NCBI GenBank assembly: GCA_016710115.1 | Contig: JADJLN010000002.1 | Location: forward strand, 434,001-498,000 | Origin: Saprospiraceae bacterium | GTDB lineage: Bacteria; Bacteroidota; Bacteroidia; Chitinophagales; Saprospiraceae | Length of the DNA: 64,000 nucleotides | Reading direction: 5' to 3' | Part shown: in pieces, positions 1 through 9,140 of the stretch | Layout: each line of letters begins with the position of its first letter | How positions within the stretch are numbered: position 1 is the stretch's first letter | The notes under the pieces: model-generated | What the model saw: the letters and a program-made list of their open reading frames with translations, nothing else | The model's database searches: none | Told to the model about the DNA's origin: nothing | Translations under genes and position numbers: made by a program

Positions 1-1
1 T

Positions 2-1927
2 CTGTCAGTCTGGTCGGTCTGGTCGCTTACACCGACGGGTACCCGCTGGTTCGGGTTGTGCTGGTTGATCTGGATTGCTCTGGCGGGTACCTGGTATCCC
101 TTATTCCACCTGCCCGGTCAGGATTCGACTCATTGGACTCGGATCTGTCCTCCTGTCGAAGGCTGCAGTCTTGAATTTTCTGGCGAAGTCAGGTCTGTAG
201 CACAGAAAGGCAAATGGCATCGTGTCCTGCTCGATGTGACCCACGTTTCCCTGGAAGGTCAACAACAGAATGCAACAGGGAAACTTCTCGTCTATGTTCC
301 GGCTGATGAAGAGGAACCTGTTTTCGAAGGAAAAATGATCACCTTTCAGGGAAACCCGGTACCGGTACCCCCTTCGTCAGATCCATATGGCTTTGATTGG
401 CGCAGGTATCTCTTTGTCAGGGGTGTCTCCTATCAGGTTTTTCTGAAAGAAGGCCCTGTCATTCGGGATTCCCGATCTGTCTGGAGGTCAACAATGGCAA
501 AAGCTCGTTTGCAGGTCCAGGGTTCTCTCGACCAGTTGATTGCAGAGCCACAGGCGCGGCAGCTGCTGTCGGCTATCATGCTTGGTGCCCGGGATGAAAT
601 GGGGGAAGAAGTCAGCCAGGCCTATCAGGCATCAGGAGCCGTACACATTCTTGCCGTATCTGGTTTGCATGTCGGTCTGGTCGCCGGAATGGCCCTGTTT
701 CTTGTCAGTTTTCTGTGGCCTTCTCGTCGTCACAGCTGGATTGTGGTTCTCCCAGTTATCCTGCTGGTGTGGGCTTATGTGTTCCTCACCGGAGCTGCTG
801 ATTCTGCCCTTCGAGCCGGGGTGCTGTTTTCATTCCTCCTTCTTGGTCGAGCGATGAAACGATACGGTGAAGGATTGAACCTGCTGGCCGGGGCCGTCCT
901 TTTGCTCCTCCTCCTGGATCCGTTTATGATCTTTCATGTCGGCTTCCAACTGTCCGTACTGGCCGTTGCTGGCATTCTTGTCCTGCAGCCACTGATCTTT
1001 CAATCGTGGTTGCCTCCCGGACGAGTGAGCCGTTTTTTTTGGAACCTGACAGCGGTGACTCTTGCTGCCCAGGCCGCCACTCTGGTGGTCAGTCTGTATT
1101 ATTTTCACCAGATGCCTGTCTACTTCATGCTGTCCGGACTGTTTGTTGTACCCCTCTCCGGGATGTTACTGGGCAGCGGGTGGATCGTTGTGCTCCTTCA
1201 ATTGATCGCAGGACAATGGGCCCTCTGGTTTGGCTGGATTCCGGAAATGATTGCCCGGTTGATGAATGCACTGGTTTTCGGTATTGCCAGTTTGCCCGGA
1301 TCAATATCCGCCGGCTGGTCGCCGGCTGTGTGGTGGACAGTACTGGTACCGGTCATTTTGGTAACAGGATTGTACGCTATCAGGTATCGGGGCAAAGGGG
1401 TGCTCATTGGCGCACTTGCCCTTTCGCTTGGGCTTGTTCTGGATGTCGGTAACCTCCTGTATAAGCGAACAATCAGTGATTGGGGTATCATTCGCCGGCA
1501 GGGGGAAGGGATAGAGCTGATGGTCAGGCACCAGGGCAGTTGCCTGTTGATGGATCTTTCCGGTGAGCGGTCCGGTGTGGAACTGGTCCAGTTGCCCGGG
1601 TATGGGACCACCTGGCTGGCACCGGCCAACCTGGATCTTGATTTCGGTTTTGTGTCCAAACGAGGAAAGGTGTTGACAACTTGTTCAGATACCCTTTCGT
1701 GGGGAAGTCTGGCTCTGGCACCAGACCATGTCGCCATCGGCAAGCCTGATCTCGCCATGAGACAGCCCCTTCCTGAATCACTGATCCTGCCGTATGGTAT
1801 CCGGTTCCGTGATCGGCTGGAATGGGAGGAATTGCCAGTCTCACACCGGATAGATTTACGTGATCACGGGTATTGGACGCAATCGATCGAAGATTGCTCC
1901 GATCAGATCCGTGATGGCGGTCTTTAG
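2..1927 (+). CDS. comEC: ComEC/Rec2-family DNA uptake channel, 5' end outside window
   Basis: Inner-membrane channel that carries single-stranded DNA into the cytoplasm during natural transformation. The reading frame is open to the left edge of the window, so the N-terminus is missing; the first possible internal start is a TTG at 56. An N-terminal soluble OB-like part (about residues 40-150) is followed by the competence domain with the family hallmark HILAVSGLHVG encoded near 646-680, then many hydrophobic helices. The protein ends about 150 residues after the last helix in a short soluble tail. I see no metallo-beta-lactamase HxHxDH motif, so it appears to be the short form without that C-terminal domain. 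The next gene is a ComEA-like helix-hairpin-helix protein, which fits a DNA-uptake context. Confidence 0.9.
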   Translation: MSVWSVWSLTPTGTRWFGLCWLIWIALAGTWYPLFHLPGQDSTHWTRICPPVEGCSLEFSGEVRSVAQKGKWHRVLLDVTHVSLEGQQQNATGKLLVYVPADEEEPVFEGKMITFQGNPVPVPPSSDPYGFDWRRYLFVRGVSYQVFLKEGPVIRDSRSVWRSTMAKARLQVQGSLDQLIAEPQARQLLSAIMLGARDEMGEEVSQAYQASGAVHILAVSGLHVGLVAGMALFLVSFLWPSRRHSWIVVLPVILLVWAYVFLTGAADSALRAGVLFSFLLLGRAMKRYGEGLNLLAGAVLLLLLLDPFMIFHVGFQLSVLAVAGILVLQPLIFQSWLPPGRVSRFFWNLTAVTLAAQAATLVVSLYYFHQMPVYFMLSGLFVVPLSGMLLGSGWIVVLLQLIAGQWALWFGWIPEMIARLMNALVFGIASLPGSISAGWSPAVWWTVLVPVILVTGLYAIRYRGKGVLIGALALSLGLVLDVGNLLYKRTISDWGIIRRQGEGIELMVRHQGSCLLMDLSGERSGVELVQLPGYGTTWLAPANLDLDFGFVSKRGKVLTTCSDTLSWGSLALAPDHVAIGKPDLAMRQPLPESLILPYGIRFRDRLEWEELPVSHRIDLRDHGYWTQSIEDCSDQIRDGGL

Positions 1928-2016
1928 GCAAATTGAATCTGATAAATTCAGTATCTTTCTTCACAATCTATTCGCAACAGCTCGTGTGGATATTGACGAA
2001 AAAGGAAAGACGGGCC

Positions 2017-2892
2017 ATGATCTACCTCGCCTGGATCATTGTGATCCTGGCGGGTGCCCGATATTGGCTCAGTCAGGAAGAGGTTTCCTTGCGATTGCTT
2101 TCGCCTGTGGATCTTGAAAATACCGACAATAAAAGGAGCTCGGCCGGGTCAAAGCGATATGCAGACTCGTATGAGAAAACCGATTTCGAAGAAATGAACC
2201 ATGTACTTCCTGATCAGAAGGAACGGTCTGCAGGCCAGACGCAGAAAAAATATGGCCCTCCGGAACACTTCGATCCCAACATGGCACCATTCGAGATCAT
2301 GGTCGCCGCGGGTCTGCCGGAACGCATCGTTCATACCATGATCAACTATCGGGAAAAAGGAGGAAAGTTTTACAAACCGGAAGACCTGCTGAAGATCTAC
2401 ATCATGACCGATTCGATCTACAGAGAGGTTGAACCCTGGATCCGTATTCCTCCTGTGCCGAAAGCAGCCGCCCGGAACAGGCCTCGGGATCCGATCGATG
2501 TCAACCAGGCCGATCTGGAGGAGTGGACCATTCTTCCGGGAATTGGCCAGGGGTATGCCAAACAGATCTGTCGCTTTCGGGATGCTTTGGGTGGATTTGC
2601 CTCGATCGACCAGGTCAGCGAAACGTTCGGTCTACCGGATACAGTCTTTCAGCGGATTCGGAGCTTTCTCACGTGCAGCCCCATCCCGACGGGAATTCTC
2701 ATCAACAAATTGTCGGCTGAGGAATTGGCCATGCATCCATACATCCGGCCCAGGGAAGCCCGCATTCTGGTGAATTACCGCACCCAGCACGGGCCTTATA
2801 GCTCCATTCTGGAAATCAGGCGGTCTATGGCCATTCAGGATACCTTACGACTGAATAAACTGCAGCCCTATTGGCGGTTTTCGGAAAACTAG
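2017..2892 (+). CDS. membrane-anchored triple helix-hairpin-helix (ComEA-like) protein
   Basis: Predicted DNA-binding protein of 291 residues with an N-terminal membrane anchor (IYLAWIIVILAGARYW). The frame extends upstream to a TTG at 1933, but the ATG at 2017 has a purine-rich AGGAAAG just ahead of it and puts the anchor at the N-terminus. Three related segments follow, each beginning with an N-x-A/S-like turn and containing a helix-hairpin-helix. The clearest is the middle one (IDVNQADLEEW, then LPGIGQGYAKQICRFR). ComEA proteins normally carry one such tandem HhH, so three modules make this an enlarged version. It follows comEC closely and ends tail to tail with fbp, sharing stop-codon bases. 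A role in DNA binding or uptake is inferred from the fold and the neighbour. Confidence 0.8.
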   Translation: MIYLAWIIVILAGARYWLSQEEVSLRLLSPVDLENTDNKRSSAGSKRYADSYEKTDFEEMNHVLPDQKERSAGQTQKKYGPPEHFDPNMAPFEIMVAAGLPERIVHTMINYREKGGKFYKPEDLLKIYIMTDSIYREVEPWIRIPPVPKAAARNRPRDPIDVNQADLEEWTILPGIGQGYAKQICRFRDALGGFASIDQVSETFGLPDTVFQRIRSFLTCSPIPTGILINKLSAEELAMHPYIRPREARILVNYRTQHGPYSSILEIRRSMAIQDTLRLNKLQPYWRFSEN

Positions 2893-3908
2893 ACAGAGCT
2901 GACAGCACTGTATTTGCGCACAAAGTCGATCATTTCACCGACCATGTCCGGCGAACCAGCTACAATTGTCGCCCGCTGGTGCAGTTCGGATGCCTCGATT
3001 TCGAGAATCCTGTCCAAGCCCGTATTGATGGCTTTTCCTCCGGCCTGTTCGACAATGAACGACATCGGATTGCACTCATAGAGCAAACGGAGCTTGCCAT
3101 TCGGGTACTTTCGGGTGTTGGGATAGAGGAAGATACCTCCGGAAAACAACGTCCGGTGTATATCCGAAACCATCGTTCCGATATAGCGAAGCCCCAGATT
3201 CATATCCGAACACTGATCGATGAACCGGCGCATTTCCAGATCAAACTTGAGATAATAGCCCTGGTTGACAGAATAGTAGATTCCCCTTGCCGGGATCTTG
3301 ATATCCCGGTGCGAGAGACAGAATTCGCCGATAGACGGATCGAGGGTAAATCCGTTCACCCCTTCACCCGTTGTGTAGACCAGAATGGTGGACGTACCAT
3401 AGAGGATATATCCGGCAGCGACCTGTTCGGTTCCTTTCTGGAGGAAATCGTTGATATCACATGGCCCTTTTTCATCACTCTTCCGACGGAAGATGGAGAA
3501 AATTGTGCCTACAGATACATTGACATCGATGTTGGAAGATCCATCCAGCGGGTCAAAGAGGACAACATATTTCGGATGTTTGCCGGCAACTGGCTTGAAC
3601 GGATAGATGTCCTGCATTTCTTCAGAAGCGATGCCCGCACATTCGCCACTGTTCTGGAGACATTCGATCAATTTGTCATTGGCATAGATATCCAGCTTCT
3701 GGACGATATCTCCACTGAGATTCTGCGCACCGTCCACACCGAGGATATTGACCAGCCCCGCCTTGTTCACTTCCCGATTGACGATCTTGGCGGCAACACC
3801 AATGTCACGAAGCAATCCGGTCAGTTCACCTGTAGCTGCAGAATGCTCTTTCTGGGACCGCATGATGAATTCATCAAGTGTCACGATCCGGGTGAGTGGT
3901 CTTTCCAT
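2889..3908 (-). CDS. fbp: fructose-1,6-bisphosphatase class I
   Basis: Cytosolic gluconeogenic enzyme hydrolysing fructose-1,6-bisphosphate to fructose-6-phosphate. The metal- and substrate-binding signature DPLDGSSNIDVNVSVGTIF is present, as is the upstream EEM motif that provides a metal ligand. The C-terminal LYECNPMSFIVEQAGG segment is also typical of class I FBPases. The frame is open further upstream to 4028, but the ATG at 3908 (MERPLTRIVTLDEF) gives 339 residues, the usual family length, and avoids overlap with the ABC transporter on the other strand. It converges with the HhH gene, sharing stop-codon bases at 2889-2892. Confidence 0.95.
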   Translation of the reverse strand: MERPLTRIVTLDEFIMRSQKEHSAATGELTGLLRDIGVAAKIVNREVNKAGLVNILGVDGAQNLSGDIVQKLDIYANDKLIECLQNSGECAGIASEEMQDIYPFKPVAGKHPKYVVLFDPLDGSSNIDVNVSVGTIFSIFRRKSDEKGPCDINDFLQKGTEQVAAGYILYGTSTILVYTTGEGVNGFTLDPSIGEFCLSHRDIKIPARGIYYSVNQGYYLKFDLEMRRFIDQCSDMNLGLRYIGTMVSDIHRTLFSGGIFLYPNTRKYPNGKLRLLYECNPMSFIVEQAGGKAINTGLDRILEIEASELHQRATIVAGSPDMVGEMIDFVRKYSAVSSV

Positions 3909-4019
3909 GCCTGTTGGGGGTTTTGTCAGAGGGTCAAACTCGGTGCAAAGATACACCTTGGCATCCGCGGCAACTAACTGCTGCCTACTTTTGTTCCGTT
4001 CCTTCGTGATATTTCTTCT

Positions 4020-5813
4020 GTGAAGCACCTTCTTGTCTTAAATCGATTATTCTGGAGATACCGCTGGCGCTTGCTGACCGGGATCGGTTTTGTCGCGCTC
4101 GCGAACTATTTTTCGGTTTTACAAGCGAGGATGGTGCGGTATGCGTTGGATGAAGTGATCGCCAATATGCGATTGTATCCGGTGCTCGACGGGTTTCAGG
4201 GACAGGACGTACTGGGGACAGCACTGGGCGAACAGCTCCTGTTCTTTGGTGGTCTGGTCCTGGCCTTTGCCCTGCTGATGGGCATCTTCATGTTTTTCAT
4301 GCGCCAGACGATCATCGTGATGTCCCGCCTGATGGAGTACGATATCCGGAAAGAAATCTACGATCATTATCAGGTATTGACAACGGCTTTCTACAAGCGC
4401 AACAGTACCGGTGACCTGATGTCGAGAATAACAGAAGATGTGTCCAAGGTGCGGATGTATCTCGGCCCGGCCATCCTGTATGGGATCAATCTGATCACCC
4501 TTTTCATTCTGGTGATCCAGGCGATGATCCAGGTGAGTCCGATGTTGACCCTGTACAGTCTTTTACCTCTTCCGATTCTGTCGATTTCGATCTATTATGT
4601 CAGTGAACTGATCAATCGAAAAAGCGGATTGATCCAAAAGCAGTTGTCCTTTCTGAACACTGTAGCCCAGGAGGTGTATAGTGGCATCCGGGTGGTCAAA
4701 TCCTATGTCCAGGAAAAGGCCATGGTCAATTATTTCCGGGATGAAAGCGAAACGTTCAAGGTGAAAGCTCTGGATCTGGCAAAAGTGGATGCCCTGTTTT
4801 TCCCATTTATGGTCTTGATGATCGGCATCAGTACCATTGTCACGATTTATGTGGGTGGGCTCCAGGTGTTTTCCGGGCAGATCACTACCGGAAATATTGG
4901 CGAGTTTGTCATTTATGTCAACATGTTGACCTGGCCGGTGACGTCTATCGGTTGGGTGGCCAGCATCATCCAGCAAGCCGATGCATCGCAACAGCGGATC
5001 AATGAATTCCTGGCCACCGCACCGGAGTTGGAGGATGGCCACGAAAGCTTGGAGGAATTGAGAGGGGAGATCGTGTGCAGGAACATGTCGTTCACGTACC
5101 CGGACACCGGGATTCAGGCACTGAAGGAGGTGACCTTTCATCTTCGGCCTGGCCAGAAGATGGCCGTGGTCGGGCGGACGGGAAGTGGTAAATCTACCCT
5201 GGCCGAGCTGCTGTTGCGGATGTACGATATCAGTGAAGGGGAGTTACTTCTGGATGGTCGCCCGATCCGGGAGTGGCGGTTGGCCGATCTGCGCAATCAG
5301 ATCGGTTATGTCCCCCAGGATGTTTTCCTCTTTTCGGATACGGTAGCTGCAAATATTGCCTTCGGGCATCCGACAGCACAGGAAGAGGAGATTGTGACCT
5401 ATGCAGGGGCTGCGGCTGTTGCACAGGATATCGACAGGTTGCCACAAACTTATCAGACGCTTGTAGGAGAGCGTGGAGTCACCCTGTCCGGGGGCCAGAA
5501 ACAGCGCATTTCACTGGCTCGCGCGTTGATCAAGCAGCCCAGGCTCATCATTCTCGATGACTGTCTGTCGGCAGTGGACACGGATACGGAAAAGCAGATC
5601 CTGCAACATATCGACCAGGAGATCGGTCAGGCGACAGCCATTGTAATCACGCACCGGATCACGAGCATGATCGATTTCGACCACATTCTGGTTCTGGATC
5701 AGGGCCGTGTCGTCGAACAGGGAACACACGCCGAACTTCTGGCGAGAAAAGGGGCCTACGCCGAACTTTACGAACATCAACTTCTCGAGTCTGAAGAAGA
5801 GGGATTGGCATAA
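4020..5813 (+). CDS. ABC exporter, fused membrane and ATPase domains (MsbA/MdlB-like)
   Basis: Half-transporter of 597 residues that should dimerise to export lipid, drug or peptide; the substrate cannot be told from sequence. Six hydrophobic segments occupy about residues 15-320. The nucleotide-binding domain has Walker A GRTGSGKST (about 383), a Q-loop (YVPQDVF), the ABC signature LSGGQKQR (about 489), Walker B LIILDDCLSAVD (about 509) and the switch His in VITHRI (about 542). The residue after the Walker B Asp is Asp rather than the usual catalytic Glu, as in the degenerate half of some heterodimeric exporters, so a partner elsewhere is possible. The start is a GTG at 4020, divergent from fbp. 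Confidence 0.92.
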   Translation: MKHLLVLNRLFWRYRWRLLTGIGFVALANYFSVLQARMVRYALDEVIANMRLYPVLDGFQGQDVLGTALGEQLLFFGGLVLAFALLMGIFMFFMRQTIIVMSRLMEYDIRKEIYDHYQVLTTAFYKRNSTGDLMSRITEDVSKVRMYLGPAILYGINLITLFILVIQAMIQVSPMLTLYSLLPLPILSISIYYVSELINRKSGLIQKQLSFLNTVAQEVYSGIRVVKSYVQEKAMVNYFRDESETFKVKALDLAKVDALFFPFMVLMIGISTIVTIYVGGLQVFSGQITTGNIGEFVIYVNMLTWPVTSIGWVASIIQQADASQQRINEFLATAPELEDGHESLEELRGEIVCRNMSFTYPDTGIQALKEVTFHLRPGQKMAVVGRTGSGKSTLAELLLRMYDISEGELLLDGRPIREWRLADLRNQIGYVPQDVFLFSDTVAANIAFGHPTAQEEEIVTYAGAAAVAQDIDRLPQTYQTLVGERGVTLSGGQKQRISLARALIKQPRLIILDDCLSAVDTDTEKQILQHIDQEIGQATAIVITHRITSMIDFDHILVLDQGRVVEQGTHAELLARKGAYAELYEHQLLESEEEGLA

Positions 5814-5820
5814 GCTTCGG

Positions 5821-5846
5821 TTGCCAAATTATAAATGTTATATTTG
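5821..5846 (+). promoter_or_regulatory. possible Bacteroidota-type promoter for the DUF3276 gene
   Basis: TATATTTG at 5839-5846 matches the Bacteroidota -7 consensus TAnnTTTG exactly and lies 32 bases before the GTG start at 5878. A TTG at 5821-5823 could serve as the -33 element, but the spacing of 15 is shorter than usual. Confidence 0.35.
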
Positions 5847-5877
5847 TTAGTATCGATAGAACCTAAAACGACGATCC

Positions 5878-6306
5878 GTGGATCACGATCCGAAACGTAA
5901 CGACCTGGTGAAATCACTCAAGGTCAGGGCAGGAAGACGGAGGACTTACTTCCTGGATATCCGCAGAACCAAAGGTGATGACTTCTATATCACCATGACG
6001 GAAAGCACCAGGCGATTTCATGGCGACGGATATGAACGACACAAGATCTTCCTGTACAAGGAAGATTTCAATCGCTTTCTGGGCGGTCTGGAAGAGATCG
6101 TCGATTACATCAAGACCGAGCTGATGCCGGAATACGACTTTGATGAATTCGATCGCCGCCAGGCTGAGTACGAAGCTCGGAAGGCTGAAGAGGATCGACT
6201 CGATCAGGAATATCGGGAAAAACATGGAGACTCCGATAATGAAGAAGACCGGGATCATCAACATGGAAGGGATGGGGAAAATGATGATGACAGGATTGAT
6301 TGGTAA
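5878..6306 (+). CDS. DUF3276 / PUR-alpha-like nucleic-acid-binding protein
   Basis: Small protein (142 residues) of the DUF3276 family found across Bacteroidota, related to PUR-alpha single-stranded DNA/RNA-binding folds. The conserved core is at residues 12-85, including RRTYFLDIR, DFYITMTES and KIFLYKEDFNRF, followed by a strongly acidic, low-complexity C-terminal tail (about 95-142). The start is a GTG. The family's cellular role is not established; nucleic-acid binding is inferred from the fold. Confidence 0.85.
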   Translation: MDHDPKRNDLVKSLKVRAGRRRTYFLDIRRTKGDDFYITMTESTRRFHGDGYERHKIFLYKEDFNRFLGGLEEIVDYIKTELMPEYDFDEFDRRQAEYEARKAEEDRLDQEYREKHGDSDNEEDRDHQHGRDGENDDDRIDW

Positions 6307-6427
6307 TCCTGACGGCATTCTTCCATTGTAGATCATTGCCAGCGAAAGATTTCAGGAAACCTCCTGTTCGGATCGGTCTGGTTAATGCCAGGCACTTGTC
6401 TCGATGATCGCAAGCCCGATTGACATC

Positions 6428-6905
6428 CGCTATTTCTCAGTCAAAGGGAATAATAACAGCGAAGAACTGAAGGCAAAGCCTGTTCTTTCTGTGCCACCAA
6501 TAGGAGTCGCTGATTCAACTACCCTGCACTCGCTGATGCGTGGCATCGCTCGTTTCGGTCAGTTGAATCAGGTGCGATCTGATTTTCTAGTGGAGCTGGA
6601 GGGAGTACCTGCGGTGATCTCTTGGGCGCCCGAGGTCAAAATCCATTCGCCCCCGCCCCGAGGCGGGGCAAATTCGTGGCGCGTCATCTCCCTGATGCAA
6701 GCATCGGTCGATTCCTCGCCACGAATTTGGTGCGAATGGATTCTCTAGTGGAGCTGGAGGGAGTACCTGCGGTGATCCCTTGGGCGCCCGAGGTCATTAT
6801 TTCTGTGCCGCCCCGAGTCCTCGGGGCGATTTCATCGACGGTCTTCTCGCCCATGCAAGCATGGCTCGAAGCCAGATCGATGAAATGGCGCACAGAAATA
6901 TTCTA
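6428..6905. repeat. 158-bp-period tandem array of covarying hairpin units
   Basis: Two full units (6586-6743 and 6744-6901) and one older, partly replaced unit (about 6428-6585). Each full unit begins with a 53-bp connector that differs at one base between copies and includes the tmRNA 3'-end sequence GTGGAGCTGGAGGGA. The following 105 bp diverge but keep four helices. The outer stems are 6641-6650/6732-6741 and 6798-6808/6890-6900. The capped stems are 6655-6660/6664-6669 and 6810-6816/6821-6827. The long stems are 6670-6681/6717-6728 and 6829-6838/6877-6886. The small CAAG-loop stems are 6694-6697/6702-6705 and 6851-6855/6860-6864. The older unit keeps 6511-6520/6561-6570 and 6535-6539/6543-6547. 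A third connector start (6902-6920) runs directly into the att copy. Open frames crossing here are not credible genes. Confidence 0.85.
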
Positions 6906-6930
6906 GTGGAGCTGGAGGGATTCGAACCCT
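6906..6930. other. left attachment site: copy of the ssrA 3' end
   Basis: 25 bases identical to 24521-24545, where they form the T-arm and acceptor end of the tmRNA gene. The match stops abruptly on both sides (A versus T at the left, T versus C at the right). This truncated, isolated tmRNA 3' end beside an integrase gene is the expected scar of site-specific integration into ssrA. Confidence 0.85.
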
Positions 6931-7048
6931 TTGATTTGGCATGTTGAGAGTTTTACTCATATTTCTTTGTTTGTAGGTGTTTGATGGGATTTAGAGGCAA
7001 ACTGAAGAGAAGATAGAATCAATTGCGCTGAAAAAAAGTGTACCCCAG

Positions 7049-7080
7049 TTTGTGCCCCAGATAAAACAAGCCTAACTTTG
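7049..7080 (+). promoter_or_regulatory. promoter of the integrase gene
   Basis: TTTG at 7049-7052 and TAACTTTG at 7073-7080, separated by 20 bases, match the Bacteroidota TTG / TAnnTTTG promoter pattern. The ATG of the integrase follows at 7104. Confidence 0.55.
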
Positions 7081-7103
7081 GAGTTACAAAACTCAAGTTG
7101 GGG

Positions 7104-8402
7104 ATGGCAAAGCCTAAGTTTTATCTCAAAAGTGTCTCGAATGAGCAATCGACCTCAGAAAGGCTCATTTTCCTGAGTTTCTCATACAATGGTCACAGGT
7201 TCAAGTTCTCAACAGGCTTGAAAGTCAATCCTGACGACTGGAACGAACAAAGCCAGAAAATTAGAGAGAAGGCTTCCTATGGCTTAGCCAAGGCAAGGAC
7301 AGCGAATGACCTCTTGAGAAAGATGGCCAATGCTGTCGAGGTCATCCATTTGGAGTCACTGTCAAAAGGAATCATTCTTTCCACCCTGGAGCTTAGGCAG
7401 GAAATGGAGAATCAGTTCCGGAAGGAAAGTTCTTCAACCGGACGGACCCTATCTGATTTCATCGAAGTGTTCATTCAATTAAGAAGTGAATCCCCAAGCT
7501 ATCAAGTTCAAAGCATCAAGGTTTATCGGACAGTGAAGGGTAAGGTGGCGTCATTCATCAAGATGAAGGGAAAGAAGTCCTTAGAGTTCAAAGATGTCTC
7601 GCTTGAGTTTTGGGAGCAGTTTCGAGACTTTTTATTTGGGCAAAACCTCAGTGAAAATACGATTCACAAGAACCTGACAACATTGAAGACAATCATCAAC
7701 TCGGCCCGTGAAAAGGATGAGTGGAGGGAGGTTGCAGAAGGAGCTTATGTGTTTAGCAGTGTGAAGAAGCTGGGTATTGCCAAGGAGCCTGTTGCAAAGG
7801 TCTACCTGACAGTTGAAGAGTTGGAACTTCTGAACGACTTGGAGCTGGCAAATGAGCGATTGGTAAGAGTAAGAGACTTGTTCCTGCTCGGTGCAAACAC
7901 TGGCTTAAGGTTTTCAGACTTTACCCGGATTCATCCTGATAACTTCCAGGAGCTTGATGGAGTCAGGGTTTTGGCTATTGACACATTGAAAACAGGGGAA
8001 AAAGTCATTATTCCTATCAATGACATGGTGGAAGAAGTTTTAAACAGAAATGAAGGTGAAGCACCTAAAGGAATCAGCAATCAAAAGATGAACCAGTACC
8101 TAAAGGAACTTGGACAACTGGCAGGATTCGATGCACCCTTGCTAATCACAAAGAAGATAGGTGGTGTAAAGGTCACAACTCGGTATCAGAAATATGAACT
8201 TCTTTCTACCCATACGGCCAGGAGGAGCTTTGCTACAAATGCGTTTAAGGCAGGATTGCCACCCATAGCGATTATGAAGCTCACTGGTCACCGGACTGAA
8301 TCAGCATTTATGAGATACATCCAAATAAGCAAAGAGGAGAACGCAGTTCTTCTCAGTTCAAATGACTTCTTCAAGAGAGGGAAGCTCAGATTAGTAAAGT
8401 AA
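7104..8402 (+). CDS. tyrosine recombinase / integrase of the ssrA island
   Basis: Site-specific recombinase of the Bacteroidota phage/ICE integrase type, 432 residues. It has an N-terminal Arm-like domain (residues 1-90), a SAM-like core-binding domain (about 100-210) and a catalytic domain. Catalytic residues visible are Arg in NTGLRFSDF, Lys in TLKTGEK, His and Arg in HTARRSF, His in LTGHR and the nucleophile Tyr in MRYIQIS. The ATG at 7104 is preferred over an in-frame TTG at 7098. The gene starts about 170 bp inside the left att site and points into the element. It is probably the enzyme that integrated the island at ssrA. Confidence 0.92.
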   Translation: MAKPKFYLKSVSNEQSTSERLIFLSFSYNGHRFKFSTGLKVNPDDWNEQSQKIREKASYGLAKARTANDLLRKMANAVEVIHLESLSKGIILSTLELRQEMENQFRKESSSTGRTLSDFIEVFIQLRSESPSYQVQSIKVYRTVKGKVASFIKMKGKKSLEFKDVSLEFWEQFRDFLFGQNLSENTIHKNLTTLKTIINSAREKDEWREVAEGAYVFSSVKKLGIAKEPVAKVYLTVEELELLNDLELANERLVRVRDLFLLGANTGLRFSDFTRIHPDNFQELDGVRVLAIDTLKTGEKVIIPINDMVEEVLNRNEGEAPKGISNQKMNQYLKELGQLAGFDAPLLITKKIGGVKVTTRYQKYELLSTHTARRSFATNAFKAGLPPIAIMKLTGHRTESAFMRYIQISKEENAVLLSSNDFFKRGKLRLVK

Positions 8403-8414
8403 ATATCAAAGCAT

Positions 8415-9140
8415 ATGAAAAGGATAAAGGAGCTTCAAAATATGATTGAAGATGCACTTCATAGAAACGAATATCTAGAGCTGTATTATTCCAAGCCATT
8501 CAGAACAAGTCCAAACAGTGATAAACCAATAGGTGGCAGTAAACTTGAATCAACTAAAGAGATTCTACAAGCTGCGACTGAGCTTCTACAACACTACACT
8601 TACAAATTTATCGATGAGGTGGACAAGCCAGAAGGACGAAAAGCTCTTCTTGCTTCTGAGATTCATACCACTAGCAAACTATTGCTTTTACCCAAATTCT
8701 CTTGCTTCACCGTTGAAAGGAAAAGACTGGACTTCCTAGTCGAGGACTTAATGGAAGGCTTAGCTAATGGAAGAGTATATGGTGATGGGATGAACGTTTG
8801 TCTGCCAGCATATCTTGCAAAATGTTGGTATTTGGGTTGGCTAGAAAGTGAGTCCGAAGGGCTTAAGGATGAAGTAGCCCAGGAGCAAGCACAAATAACA
8901 CCTCCAAAGTACCTTTTGAAATGGAATGGTACAAACAATGGTCTTGCTGATATATTTCGGCAGCTAAAAGGCTTTGCAAACAAAAAGAATAAGCCATTAT
9001 TGGATGAAACAAATGAATCCATCGCACTATTTCTAAAGAATAACTTTGAATGCTATAGAAACACTAAGGTTAGTACAATTAAGAACCTCTTGGAAAGGCA
9101 ATCGTCAAGACAAAAAAGAGTGATTCGTATATCCATTTGA
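8415..9140 (+). CDS. uncharacterised island protein, possibly RteC-like
   Basis: 241-residue protein starting 12 bp after the integrase stop, so probably co-transcribed. I do not recognise it with certainty. The C-terminal third (LLKWNGTNNGLADIFRQLK, then a helical segment ending in RQSSRQKRVIRISI) resembles the C-terminus of RteC-type proteins that control excision of Bacteroides conjugative transposons. The N-terminal half is helical and has no clear motif. No signal peptide or membrane segment is seen. Confidence 0.7.
   Translation: MKRIKELQNMIEDALHRNEYLELYYSKPFRTSPNSDKPIGGSKLESTKEILQAATELLQHYTYKFIDEVDKPEGRKALLASEIHTTSKLLLLPKFSCFTVERKRLDFLVEDLMEGLANGRVYGDGMNVCLPAYLAKCWYLGWLESESEGLKDEVAQEQAQITPPKYLLKWNGTNNGLADIFRQLKGFANKKNKPLLDETNESIALFLKNNFECYRNTKVSTIKNLLERQSSRQKRVIRISI

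Noticed and set aside
2871..3977. 368-codon plus-strand frame opposite fbp
   Set aside because: Shadow of fbp, whose motifs are unambiguous on the minus strand.
6586..6901. Integron attC sites as an explanation of the hairpin units
   Set aside because: No GTTRRRY/RYYYAAC core sites flank the palindromes and no integron integrase is present; the resident recombinase is of the phage/ICE type.
6404..6906. Open frames of 94-114 codons across the 158-bp array
   Set aside because: The frames follow the hairpin repeats and change with them; structure, not codons, is conserved.
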